Of a stretch of DNA of 64,000 bases, positions 52,115-60,194 are shown piece by piece. A program made the position numbers and the translations under genes. Location of the stretch: assembly GCA_963778465.1 (NCBI GenBank), contig CAVZUK010000002.1:248001-312000 (forward strand). The letters run 5' to 3'. Numbering within the stretch: the first letter of the stretch is position 1; every line of letters begins with the position of its first letter. The DNA comes from CAVZBW01 sp963778465. Its GTDB lineage: Bacteria > Actinomycetota > Acidimicrobiia > Acidimicrobiales > RAAP-2. The notes under the pieces are model-generated. The model saw only the letters and a list, made by a program, of their open reading frames with translations, was not told the DNA's origin and searched no databases.

Positions 52115-52606
52115 ATGACGACGAGGAAGCATCTCAAGCGTCGTGTCAGGTCGCGTGCGGCCCGGAGCGGCGAACCTTACGCGACCGCCCTGCGGAGAAT
52201 CCGTCAACAGGAGGACCGCATGCCCACCACCCCCGCCGAGGACGTCATCGCGTCCTGCTCGTTCTGCGGCAAGCCCCATACCTCGGTAGAGAGGCTGGTA
52301 GCCGGACCCGGCGTGTACATCTGCAACGAGTGCGTCGCACTCTGCGCCGCGATCGTCGAGGAGGGTTCGCAGGTTCCCCCGGAGGAGTCTTCGCGACGGC
52401 GATCCCAGTACGAGAACCGCCCCAACGAGGAGATCCTCGCAATGCTTCCGGCGCTGGTCGGCACGGCGGACCGGATCGAAGCCGAGCTTGTGGGTTGGGT
52501 CCGCCGCTTGAGAGAGCGGGGCTCGGACTGGCAAGGCATCGCCGCCGGACTTGGCATGAGTGCCGATGCCGCTCGCCGACGCTTCGGCGCCGAAGGCCCG
52601 CAGTAG
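52115..52606 (+). CDS. ClpX-type zinc-finger domain protein
   Basis: A 163-residue protein. The zinc finger CSFCGK...YICNECVALC (residues about 48-77) is that of the ClpX N-terminal domain, but no AAA ATPase follows. The N-terminal RKHLKRRVRSRAARSGEPYA with TALRRIR is a short basic motif I recall in several actinobacterial proteins, favouring the ATG at 52115. However, GGAGG stands five bases before an in-frame ATG at 52220 (MPTTPAEDV), so a shorter form starting there is possible. The C-terminal 60 residues look like a small helix-turn-helix (WQGIAAGLGMSADAARRRFG). Confidence 0.8.
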   Translation: MTTRKHLKRRVRSRAARSGEPYATALRRIRQQEDRMPTTPAEDVIASCSFCGKPHTSVERLVAGPGVYICNECVALCAAIVEEGSQVPPEESSRRRSQYENRPNEEILAMLPALVGTADRIEAELVGWVRRLRERGSDWQGIAAGLGMSADAARRRFGAEGPQ

Positions 52607-52782
52607 CCCCCGGATCGACTGCTCATGTCGGGGACGGGGTTGAGTCCACCCCGTCGTTTGGCGAGGGGAGCGCCGTTCCCGGGAGAAACCTTGTCACACG
52701 TGTCGATTCCCGGTCCGCTCGTTCGACGCTCTGGCAGAGTGAGGCGAACGGCGCCGCACCCCGTGCAAAGGAGAACAGCGTC

Positions 52783-53124
52783 ATGCGATACCTGGGCTAC
52801 ACCCTGGGCGACGAGTCGGCCCAGCCGACGGAACCCCCAAACCCCGAGTTGTTCGAGAAGATGGGCAAGTTCGTGGAAGAGGCGGTCAAGGCCGGCGTCA
52901 TCGTGGCCACCGGGGGCATCCTTCCGACGGCGATGGGCGCCAAGATCAGCCTCAAGGACGGCGAGTACACCGTCGTCGACGGGCCCTTCGCGGAGACCAA
53001 GGAGCTGGTCGGCGGCTGGGCCCTCTTGGAATGCCGCGATCTGGATGAGGCGGTCGAGTGGTCCAAGCGGTTTCTGGGAGTGCTGGGAGAGGGCGAGGTG
53101 CGTGTCCGGCCCGTCACCGGCTGA
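52783..53124 (+). CDS. YCII-related (DGPF-domain) protein
   Basis: A 113-residue YCII-like alpha-beta protein. VVDGPFAETKELVGGWALLE carries the DGPF motif, followed by CRDLDEAVEWSKRFLG. AAAGGAGAA precedes the ATG. The ECF sigma gene starts 37 bases downstream; DGPF proteins and ECF42-type sigma factors are a known recurrent pair. The protein may sense or modify a small molecule for the sigma factor. Confidence 0.88.
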   Translation: MRYLGYTLGDESAQPTEPPNPELFEKMGKFVEEAVKAGVIVATGGILPTAMGAKISLKDGEYTVVDGPFAETKELVGGWALLECRDLDEAVEWSKRFLGVLGEGEVRVRPVTG

Positions 53125-53161
53125 GGCGCGACAGGCCTATGGCGGTGGTTGAATCGGCGGC

Positions 53162-54454
53162 ATGGCGGCCGCCGATTCGCCCACCGCCGTGGAGACGGTC
53201 TTCAGGATCGAGTTCCCGCGCGTCGTCGCCACGCTCTCTCGCCTGACCGGCGACATCGACCTGGCCGAGGAGCTGGCCCAAGACGCGCTGGTCGACGCCC
53301 TCCGGCAGTGGCCCGAGCAGGGCATGCCGGCCAACCCCGGCGCGTGGCTGACAGCGGTGGGCAAGCGCAAGGCGATCGACCGCTTCCGGCGCGATCGCAC
53401 CCTGGCCGACAAGTACGCGCAGCTCGGCCGGTCGCTCGAGGCGCTCGGTGCGGCGTCCTCCGACCCGCCGGCCGTCGGCGAGGATCCGATCGACGACGAT
53501 CGGCTGCGCCTCATCTTCGTGGCATGCCACCCGATCATCCCGGTGAACTCTCGGGTCGCGCTCACGCTCCGCCTCGTGGGTGGCCTGACCACGTCCGAGA
53601 TCGCGCGCGCCTACGTGGTCCCCGAGAGCACCGTTGCCCAGCGGATCGTCCGGGCCAAGAAGGCCATTGCCAAGGCGGGCGTTCCCTTCGAGGTGCCTTC
53701 GACCGAGGACCGGGCCGAACGCCTGAGGTCCGTGCTCGAGGTGATCTACCTCATCTTCAACGAGGGCTACTCGGCCACGTCGGGCAAAGACTGGCTGCGT
53801 CCCGAGCTCTGCGCCGAGGCGCTGCGTCTGGGACGGATCCTGGCGGCCCTCGCCCCCGACCAAGCCGAGATCCATGGGCTCGTGGCCCTCATGGAGTTGC
53901 AATCCTCGAGGCTGAGCGCAAGGGTCGACTTGTCGGGCGCTCCGGTCCTCCTCGCCGACCAGGATCGCCGAAGGTGGGATCGGCTCCACATCGCCCGGGG
54001 TGAGGCCGCGCTGCGTCGTGCGGATGAGCTGTCCGAGGTTCGCGGGCCTTACTCGCTACAGGCGGCGATCGCCGCCTGCCATGCCCGCGCCTTCCGCCCC
54101 GAGGAGACCGATTGGGCCGAGGTCGTCAGCGTCTACGGCGAGCTGGCGGTCGTGATGCCCTCTCCCGTCGTCGAGCTGAACCGTGCCGTCGCGGTCTCCA
54201 TGGCGACCGGGCCGGCGTCGGCCCTTCCCCTGGTCGAGGAACTGGTCGATCTCGGGGTCCTCGACCGGTACCACCTGCTCCATGCCGTGCGCGGCGACCT
54301 GCTCGAGAAGGTGGGACGACACCGCGAGGCCGCCGAAGCGTTTGGTCTTGCCGCCGCGCTGGCGCAGAACGCGCCCGAGCGCCGGCTCCTCGAGCAGCAC
54401 GCCGCCGACTCCCTCGGTCGCTGCGACGAACCGATCGCGCCGAGCAACGCCTGA
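53162..54454 (+). CDS. ECF42-type RNA polymerase sigma factor
   Basis: A 430-residue sigma factor. Region 2: VFRIEFPRVVATLSRLTGDI, DLAEELAQDALVDALRQWPE and NPGAWLTAVGKRKAIDRFRR. Region 4: LRLVGGLTTSEIARAYVVPE with TVAQRIVRAKKAI. The long C-terminal extension (from about residue 180; VIYLIFNEGYSATSG, VELNRAVAVSMATGPASALP) is the TPR-like domain typical of ECF42, which lacks anti-sigma partners. Operon with the DGPF gene. It converges with the SRPBCC gene at 54465. Confidence 0.92.
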   Translation: MAAADSPTAVETVFRIEFPRVVATLSRLTGDIDLAEELAQDALVDALRQWPEQGMPANPGAWLTAVGKRKAIDRFRRDRTLADKYAQLGRSLEALGAASSDPPAVGEDPIDDDRLRLIFVACHPIIPVNSRVALTLRLVGGLTTSEIARAYVVPESTVAQRIVRAKKAIAKAGVPFEVPSTEDRAERLRSVLEVIYLIFNEGYSATSGKDWLRPELCAEALRLGRILAALAPDQAEIHGLVALMELQSSRLSARVDLSGAPVLLADQDRRRWDRLHIARGEAALRRADELSEVRGPYSLQAAIAACHARAFRPEETDWAEVVSVYGELAVVMPSPVVELNRAVAVSMATGPASALPLVEELVDLGVLDRYHLLHAVRGDLLEKVGRHREAAEAFGLAAALAQNAPERRLLEQHAADSLGRCDEPIAPSNA

Positions 54455-54464
54455 ACAGGCGAGC

Positions 54465-54920
54465 TCACGACGGTGCCTCCTCCTTGAGGTGGCGGCCGAG
54501 CGCCTCGAGCCAGTCCCCGGTTCCTTCCTCCCGCCACGCAGGCTGCTCGCGTCCGTCGAGATACGCACCCGCCTCGACCAGGACGAGCTTGGTGCCGCCA
54601 CCGTCGTCGACGAACTCCACGGTCGTGAGCGACGCCGTCGCCACCGTGTCGTCCTCGGAGAGCACAGAGGTGTAGACGATCCGCTCGCCGTGGACGATCT
54701 CGCGGTAGAGCGACTCCCAGGTCATCCGCTTGCCTTCGTGGACGGCGTGGTTGTGCTCGATGCCACCGGGGCGGAACTCCATCTCGTAGTTGTCCGGACT
54801 GCCGGCAAACCAGCGGGCCTTGATCTTCGGATCGGCCCAAGCCTCGAATACCCGGGCGGGTGGGAGCGGGTAGGTGCGCTCCAGGGTGAAGGTGGCGTGG
54901 ACGATGCTGCGTTCGATCAT
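54465..54920 (-). CDS. SRPBCC (AHSA1-like) protein
   Basis: A 151-residue START-fold protein. HATFTLERTYPLPPARVFEA with WADPKIKARWFAG opens the fold; LYREIVHGERIVYTSVLSED, TTVEFVDDGGGTKLVLVEAG and GTGDWLEALGRHL complete it. AAGGAGC lies before the ATG at 54920. It overlaps the end of the ArsR gene by four bases (ATGA), an arrangement widespread in actinobacteria where the regulator and the lipid-binding-like protein are co-produced. Function of such AHSA1-like proteins is undefined. Confidence 0.9.
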   Translation of the reverse strand: MIERSIVHATFTLERTYPLPPARVFEAWADPKIKARWFAGSPDNYEMEFRPGGIEHNHAVHEGKRMTWESLYREIVHGERIVYTSVLSEDDTVATASLTTVEFVDDGGGTKLVLVEAGAYLDGREQPAWREEGTGDWLEALGRHLKEEAPS

Positions 54921-55342
54921 CGGTGCTCCTTGTTGTCTCTTTGTCGTTCCGGTCGCTGCCCAACGTGGGTCGGTGGGTGGTCGTCCGGCTCGGCGAGCAC
55001 GTCGTCGAGCCGGTCGAGCCGGCGTTCCCACTCGGTGCGCTGCGCGACGAGCCATTCCTCTGCCCGGCGCAGTGCCTGCGGTTCCAAGCGGCACGTTCGA
55101 ACTCGACCGACCTTTTCGGATGCCACGATCCCGGCCTCCTCCAGCACGCCCAGGTGCTGGACCACGGCGGCCAGGGACATGGCCAACGGCTCCGCCAACC
55201 GACTGACCGACGCCGGTCCGCCCGCCAGACGCTCCACCATGGACCGCCGGCTGGGATCGGCCAGCGCACGGAACGCCCGGTCGAGCTCCTCCGAACGGTT
55301 AACCACTTCCTTGAGTATCGCGGGCCCGGCAGCAATAGTCAA
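54917..55342 (-). CDS. ArsR-family regulator
   Basis: A 141-residue winged helix protein. LDRAFRALADPSRRSMVERL, PASVSRLAEPLAMSLAAVVQ and HLGVLEEAGIVASEKVGRVR form the DNA-binding domain with the wing. No metal-binding Cys motif appears, so it belongs to the non-metal group paired with SRPBCC genes. It is first in the two-gene operon and divergent from the frameshifted sigma gene at 55424. Confidence 0.9.
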   Translation of the reverse strand: MTIAAGPAILKEVVNRSEELDRAFRALADPSRRSMVERLAGGPASVSRLAEPLAMSLAAVVQHLGVLEEAGIVASEKVGRVRTCRLEPQALRRAEEWLVAQRTEWERRLDRLDDVLAEPDDHPPTHVGQRPERQRDNKEHR

Positions 55343-55423
55343 GTGATTGCCTAACTATTTGATTCGGCAGGGAGTCGGCGAGCGCCGGGAGCCTCGGGCG
55401 GCTGGATCGGTAGCCTCCGGTCA

Positions 55424-56538
55424 GTGTCCGCTCCGCTGACGGCATCAGAAGAGGCGGTGGCCCTGGAGGCGGCCCGTGCGGGGGACGAGTCGGCGTTCGC
55501 GAGGCTGATCGCTCCCTATCACGTGAGCTTGCACGCACTGTGCTACCGGATGCTCGGTTCGGTACACGACGCCGACGACGCCCTGCAGGACGCACTGCTG
55601 GGAGCCTGGCGAGGGTTGGGGACCTTCGAGGGCCGCAGCTCCTTCCGCTCCCGGCTCTTTCGGATCGCGACCAACGCGGCGATCCGCGTCGGGAAGAGCC
55701 GGCAGCGCCGGGTGCTCGCCGCAGGTCGGGGCCCTTGGGGCGGATCGCTGCGCGACCTGGGCGAGCCGCTCTCCGAGGGAGTCTTCGTCGAGCCCTGCCC
55801 GGACGGTGAGCTTCGTGACGACGCGGATCGGCTCGATCCCCAAGCCCGCTACGACGAGTTGGAGAGCGTCGAGCTGGCGTTCGTCGCTGCGCTGCAGGAG
55901 CTGCCGGCGACGCAGCGGGCCGTGCTGGTGCTCCGGGACGTGTTGGCGATCCCGGCCGCGGAGGTGGCCGACGCGCTCGACACTTCGGTCGCCTCGGTGA
56001 ACAGCTCCAGCGGGCCCGGAACCGAATGGAGCAGCGAGGGCCCCGGGACTCGCAGCAGGCGACGTTGCGCGCGCTGGGAGAGGAGGGACAGCGCAAGCTC
56101 GTGCGCTCGCTGGTGGAGGCGTGGGAGCACCACGACGTCGACGGTCTCGTCAGCCTCCTGGCCGAAGACGCCCGGTTCACGATGCCACCGCTGCCGGCCT
56201 GGTTCGACGGCAGGGGCGCGGTGAGGGATTTCTTCGAGGAGCGCATGTTCGAGCACGCCTGGCGGGTGCTGGCGATGACCGCCAACGGCCAGCTGGCGCT
56301 GGCCTGCTACATGGGTGATGGCCTCGGCGACCGTTTGCACCTGAGCGCGGTCAACGTGGTCACGCTTCGTGGTCGGCAGGTGGTGGCGCTCGACGGGTTC
56401 TTGGCGCATGGCGTCCAGCAGCCCTTCGGCCTTGCCGGGCACTGGGCAATCGGGCGCCCGCCCGGCCACTCGGGCGCCGGTGTCCAGGTCGGCGCACCAT
56501 CCTCGGTCCGGGTGGATGAAGGTAGGACAGCTCCGTGA
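55424..56538 (+). pseudogene. Frameshifted ECF sigma factor (SigG-type)
   Basis: The first frame (55424 to about 56003) encodes a complete region 2 and most of region 4: ARAGDESAFARLIAPYHVSL, YRMLGSVHDADDALQDALLG, LQELPATQRAVLVLRDVLAI and ALDTSVASVNS. The next expected residues (ALQRAR) continue in another frame as QRARNRMEQRGPRDSQQATL and LVRSLVEAWEHHDVDGLVSL, the SnoaL-like C-terminal domain to 56538. A short deletion near 56003-56008, where GCTCCAG stands, explains the shift. Without it the gene would be like that at 50892. A sequencing or assembly error is an alternative. Confidence 0.75.
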
Positions 56539-56686
56539 CCCGAGTGGTGACCCTCGTGCAACCTTCGCACTGCTCGGCCGCCGGACGACCCGGATGCCAA
56601 ATGAAGTAGTAGGCGGCGAGTTCCCCTGCCAAGGGGAGAACCCATGAATCGCCGGCTGACTCAGCCTCGGATGCTGTTTCCCGCAC
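56511..56686 (-). pseudogene. Fragment of a DUF899 (thioredoxin-like) gene
   Basis: The minus strand reads LAAYYFIWHPGRPAAEQCEG then CTRVTTRVTELSYLHP, which matches the CEGCTW...ELSYLHARDVT block at the middle of DUF899 proteins. Preceding and following parts of the ~230-residue family are absent: downstream of LSYLHP the frame becomes Pro/Arg-rich. The fragment overlaps the end of the sigma remnant. Recognition is by memory of the family motif. Confidence 0.55.
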
Positions 56687-56710
56687 CGACAGATTGGACC
56701 CAGGGCGGCT

Positions 56711-57088
56711 TCAGCCGCAGTTGACCTCTACGCTGCTCGTGCGTCCTTTGGTCACGGTGACCGGTCCCGAGGCTTTGCAGTCCGAGGCGCCTCTTTCGAA
56801 TTGCGGACTCTGCCCGGAGACGGTGTAGGTACCGACAGTTGCAGGTACTGAGAATCGACCGTTCGCACCGACGGCAATGAGGTCCCTCGACCCGTTCGCC
56901 CTCCGGAGGATGACTTCTCCGCTCAGGGTTCGCGGAACCCTGCCGGAAGGACCACCCACGGCCTGGAGCGTGCCGGTCAAAGTCCCCGTCGGACCTGGGG
57001 GGCCATTGGGCGATGAACAACTGGCCAACGACACCAAAGCGGCCATTCCGGCAAGTAGAGACAACAAGGTCAGGGGCCTTTGACGCAC
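56711..57088 (-). CDS. Small lipoprotein with collagen-like and beta-sandwich segments
   Basis: A 125-residue predicted lipoprotein. LTLLSLLAGMAALVSLASCS is a signal ending in the lipobox LASC, followed by NGPPGPTGTLTGTL with a short collagen-like G-P-P-G-P-T-G run. The rest (LSGEVILRRANGSRDLIAVG, FSVPATVGTYTVSGQSPQFE) is a carboxypeptidase-regulatory/Cna-B-type sandwich, with two Cys (ASDCKASG, VNCG) that may bond. GTG at 57088 is chosen so that the signal is near the N-terminus; a longer frame upstream is Arg-rich. Surface-exposed, function unknown. Confidence 0.65.
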   Translation of the reverse strand: MRQRPLTLLSLLAGMAALVSLASCSSPNGPPGPTGTLTGTLQAVGGPSGRVPRTLSGEVILRRANGSRDLIAVGANGRFSVPATVGTYTVSGQSPQFERGASDCKASGPVTVTKGRTSSVEVNCG

Positions 57089-57561
57089 GGCATACCGTCT
57101 TTCGCGCGTAGTTGACCGGCTTGCACGAACGAACCTGCCAGCGAAGCATGAGCCGACCCCCGCGGCTGCGAGGTGATCGCGTGCGGCGTCCCTCGTTTGC
57201 CTCATCGGTCCCTCCCACACTTCGGCGCTCGCGCCTAAGTTTCACGTCGCGTCGCTCGATGCCACCAGTGTGAGTAGTGGGGTCGTCAACAGGGAATGCG
57301 GCCAGCTGGCGTCTTGCAGGTGGGCCTAGGTACACCCCACTTAGGTGGTCAGCCCCACTGCCACTGCAGGCTCGCACCGGGCAAGCTGGGACGTCCGGCG
57401 GACTGCTGGACGGCTCCCTACTGATGGCCGCCGTCGGGCCAGATCGAGCTCGACTGGTGGGTGGGCATTCCACGACGGGCACATCCTTTGACTCGCTGCG
57501 GATCGACAGCCCTCGCCGGTCCAGGGTCGGAGGCTGCGACAACCGTCTCCGGGAAGCGTCC
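57089..57561. other. Intergenic region without a supported gene
   Basis: This 473-base region holds the promoter of the minus-strand lipoprotein and the lead into a plus-strand gene fragment. Open frames here have no ribosome site or family-like sequence. TACACCCCACTTAGGTGG near 57331 contains a weak CCACTTAGGTGG inverted repeat. Nothing else was recognised. Confidence 0.4.
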
Positions 57562-57897
57562 ATGTCGCTCAGACCCTTGTTGGAACGCACCGACTCACCG
57601 GTCTCGCGGTTCGTGGCCGACACCTTCCCGAACGCCAAGGATGTTCTACGGGGGTTCCGGGAAAGGGCCGGCGATCTGCAGTACCCACGGCGGGGCGTCA
57701 ACCCGGGCACCCTTGGGAGTGCCATCGACTGGGGGGTGAAACTCCTCGTTGAGCTCGCAATGGTTGCTTGCCCGGATCGGCACGCTCGGGCGTGTGGAAG
57801 CCGTTACGGCTTGACGCTGAGCGTGGTTTCATGCGGCGCGATCGTCTTACGCCGGTGTGGGCGACGGCTCAGGCGACGGCGCAGGACTCCGGTGTAG
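57562..57897 (+). pseudogene. Possible truncated conserved hypothetical gene
   Basis: ATG at 57562 opens MSLRPLLERTDSPVSRFVAD, TFPNAKDVLRGFRERAGDL and RRGVNPGTLGSAIDWGVKLL, which has the regular composition of real protein and resembles the start of an actinobacterial hypothetical family. After about residue 65 the chain turns into Cys/Arg-rich sequence ending at 57897, consistent with a frameshift. No good ribosome site is seen. It could be a decayed gene. Confidence 0.35.
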
Positions 57898-57976
57898 GGT
57901 GCTGCTGGGCTCGCTCATGTGGGCCGATCGGCAGTTAGGAATGCCGAGCACACCTTCAACTGACCGGAGCCCCATC

Positions 57977-58264
57977 ATGGCGTACGGCGTCATTCATTTT
58001 TTTCCCGGCGGAACGCAGAGCCAGTACGACAAGACTGTGGCCGAGGTTCATCCCGCGGGCGGTGGCCTGCCAGAAGGCCAGACGTTCCATGCCGCGGGCG
58101 CTTCCGAGGGCGGCTGGACGATCATGGCCGTTCACAATTCGAAGGGCAGTTGGGAGAGCTTCCGCGACGGAACCCTCATCCCACGTATGCGGCAGGGCAT
58201 TGAGGGAGGGTTCGAGACCCCGCCTGAAGAGACGGGATTCGAGGTTCACAACCTGCTTCCCTGA
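57977..58264 (+). CDS. Small conserved protein, possible dimeric alpha/beta-barrel fold
   Basis: A 95-residue protein. AYGVIHFFPGGTQSQYDKTV, EGGWTIMAVHNSKGSWESFR and GFETPPEETGFEVHNLLP resemble the ferredoxin-like dimeric barrel proteins related to antibiotic-biosynthesis monooxygenases, but no catalytic residues can be named. The ATG at 57977 starts the first strand. It lies 102 bases before another small gene of similar character, possibly transcribed together. Confidence 0.6.
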   Translation: MAYGVIHFFPGGTQSQYDKTVAEVHPAGGGLPEGQTFHAAGASEGGWTIMAVHNSKGSWESFRDGTLIPRMRQGIEGGFETPPEETGFEVHNLLP

Positions 58265-58366
58265 GCGGGATCTCACGGGGTTCAGTCGGGCCAGTCGTGT
58301 CGCCGCCGTCACCCGTCGGCACCGAAGAGGAATAGCCTCAACCGCCGACCACAAGGAGACGACAGC

Positions 58367-58633
58367 ATGCCGACCATATTGGGACACCACGACATCTCGA
58401 AAGGCAAGGATCGCTGGCTGAACTCGCCTAAGCGCGAAGAGATCTTCGGCCAGATCGGCGTCACCAACATCCGGACGTTCGTGAACCCAGACGACCCGAC
58501 AAAGGTGGCGCTCCTCATGGACGTTCCTGACATGGATGCATTTGCGTCCGTCATGCAGTCAGAGGCCGCCGGCGAGGCCATGGATCACGACGGCGTTGTG
58601 CCCGAAACGTTGGTCATCCTCGTCGAGGAATAA
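58367..58633 (+). CDS. Small conserved protein, possible dimeric alpha/beta-barrel fold
   Basis: An 88-residue protein. Blocks are TILGHHDISKGKDRWLNSPK, IFGQIGVTNIRTFVNPDDPT and VALLMDVPDMDAFASVMQSE, then EAAGEAMDHDGVVPETLVIL. The pattern of a strand, helix, central strands and a DMDAF helix suits small barrel proteins of the YCII/ABM group. AAGGAGACGACAGC gives a clear ribosome site. Function unknown; the adjacency to the gene at 57977 suggests a shared role. Confidence 0.65.
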   Translation: MPTILGHHDISKGKDRWLNSPKREEIFGQIGVTNIRTFVNPDDPTKVALLMDVPDMDAFASVMQSEAAGEAMDHDGVVPETLVILVEE

Positions 58634-58801
58634 CGTCTCAAGACCGCCGATTTCGGACGTTGCGGCAAATCGAAAACATCGTCACCGCGGGAGAGGACGC
58701 AGCCTCGCGCGGCGGGTTCGCCCCCTTGGGGCAATCCACATCCCGTCAGGACGCGTCGTCGCCCTTTGGATTCCTCGGGGCGGTCCACGACCACGGCGGC
58801 G

Positions 58802-60136
58802 CTACTGGGGCAACGCAACGACAGTGAAGTTGACGTCCGAATTGCCGTCTGCCAAGAAGCTGAAGGGAGCGACTGCGAGGGTCGTGGGGTTCACCACATA
58901 GTGGTTGTCAGGAGGAATTCCGTTGCCGATCCGCCCTCCCACGGCCCCGGCGACAAGATCCCGACCCCCGGAGAGCCAGACCGCCCAAGCAAGCGCGTCG
59001 CCGACGTTGATTCGAGCACCGGGCACGGCCTGTATCGACAGCTCGGGCACGTTCACTAGAGCGAGTTGGGTCACGGGCCCAGCTGCACCTCCCGGCGCCG
59101 AGAGGAACACGGCGAGCGTGCGACCATCGGGAGAGAACGCGCCGCCCCAGTTGAATCCGCTCCCAAGGGGGTCGAGGATCGAGGCCGAAGCCCCGGTGGC
59201 GGTGTTGGTGATCTGCAAGGAGCAGGATTCCGCCTGTGGGCTCTCGCACGACCCGGGCAGCCAAGCCACAAGGCTGCTCCGAGCGTGGGGCGCGGTGAAC
59301 GTGTCGATCACCTTCCACGCGGGGCCGAGGACTCGGACTCGGCCGGACGAGGGATTCCACAGTCCGAGTCTCGATGGAGTCGTTCCGATCTGCTCCGGCT
59401 CGGATCGGACGAGGATTCCGTTGGCCGTCACTGGCGACGGGTTCCCCAACAGCTCCGGGTCGGAGAGATACCACCCCTTCGGAAAGGTCACGACTCGATC
59501 GAGCGATCGCCCATCCGTGGTGTACTCGCCCATCACCGGTCCGTTCTCGCTCGCCTTGTGAACCCCGGTCGGCGAGGCGTACCGGTTCAAGAAGGGGCTA
59601 TAGAAGTCGACGAAGAGAAACCGTCGGTCCAATGACGCAAAGACCTGCGTTGCGTGAGGGATCAGGACGCTACGTCCGGTGGTGGGGTTGAAGCCGACCG
59701 CTCCGGTGTTCGAATAGTTGCCCGAGACGTACTGGCCGTTGCGTTCGGGTTCAGTGCGGATCCACCAGATCCAACCGTTGAGGGCAACGAGCGTCGTCGT
59801 CGGCTCCGCGTTGGCCCGTCTCACGACTCGCTGCGCGCCGGTGGCCACATCGCCGACGTGGAGCTGGTCGTTGTAGTCGACCCACGCCACCTGCGAAGAA
59901 GCCGGTGGATTCGCCGCTGCAGTGAAGCCTCGTAGCGGAGCTGCTCGATGCGGTCGCGTCGTCTGACCGGAGCCGCCAGAAGCGACGACGATGCCTACGA
60001 GCAGTGCGAACACCAGACCCGTGATCGCTGCGACGTAGAGCACGCGGCGATGGCGACGACGTCGACGTGCCTCTTCAAAGAGATCTTCGGCTTCCGGCGG
60101 ACGAGGCGTCGCCGGCCGTTCCGTTGTGACTGCCAC
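58802..60136 (-). CDS. Membrane-anchored beta-propeller-like protein
   Basis: A 444-residue protein. Residues 1-30 are cytoplasmic and rich in Arg (EEARRRRRHRRVLYVAAITG), followed by a single transmembrane helix (VLYVAAITGLVFALLVGIVV, about 32-52). The outer part shows repeated strand motifs of TolB/WD40-like propellers: SQVAWVDYNDQLHVGDVATG, GGAFSPDGRTLAVFLSAPGG and NPTTGRSVLIPH. Anchored propellers of this type often serve as sensors or anti-sigma-linked proteins, but no such domain is seen here. It is divergent from the GntR gene. Confidence 0.7.
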   Translation of the reverse strand: MAVTTERPATPRPPEAEDLFEEARRRRRHRRVLYVAAITGLVFALLVGIVVASGGSGQTTRPHRAAPLRGFTAAANPPASSQVAWVDYNDQLHVGDVATGAQRVVRRANAEPTTTLVALNGWIWWIRTEPERNGQYVSGNYSNTGAVGFNPTTGRSVLIPHATQVFASLDRRFLFVDFYSPFLNRYASPTGVHKASENGPVMGEYTTDGRSLDRVVTFPKGWYLSDPELLGNPSPVTANGILVRSEPEQIGTTPSRLGLWNPSSGRVRVLGPAWKVIDTFTAPHARSSLVAWLPGSCESPQAESCSLQITNTATGASASILDPLGSGFNWGGAFSPDGRTLAVFLSAPGGAAGPVTQLALVNVPELSIQAVPGARINVGDALAWAVWLSGGRDLVAGAVGGRIGNGIPPDNHYVVNPTTLAVAPFSFLADGNSDVNFTVVALPQ

Positions 60137-60154
60137 CCACCCCTCCCCATCGCA

Positions 60155-60194
60155 TTGCTACTCGGTTCTGTTTGACCTACTATGACTAGTACCA
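60155..60194 (+). promoter_or_regulatory. Promoter of a probably leaderless GntR transcript, overlapped by operator
   Basis: TTGCTA (60155-60160), 17 bases, TACTAT (60178-60183) is a good promoter. The start would fall near 60191, three bases before ATG 60194, so the mRNA would be leaderless. The inverted repeat TACTA-TGAC-TAGTA (60178-60191) covers the -10 box and could be the regulator's own site. Confidence 0.5.

Noticed and set aside
57277..57561. Upstream part of a 206-codon plus-strand frame
   Set aside because: No ribosome site and irregular composition; only the part after the ATG at 57562 resembles protein.
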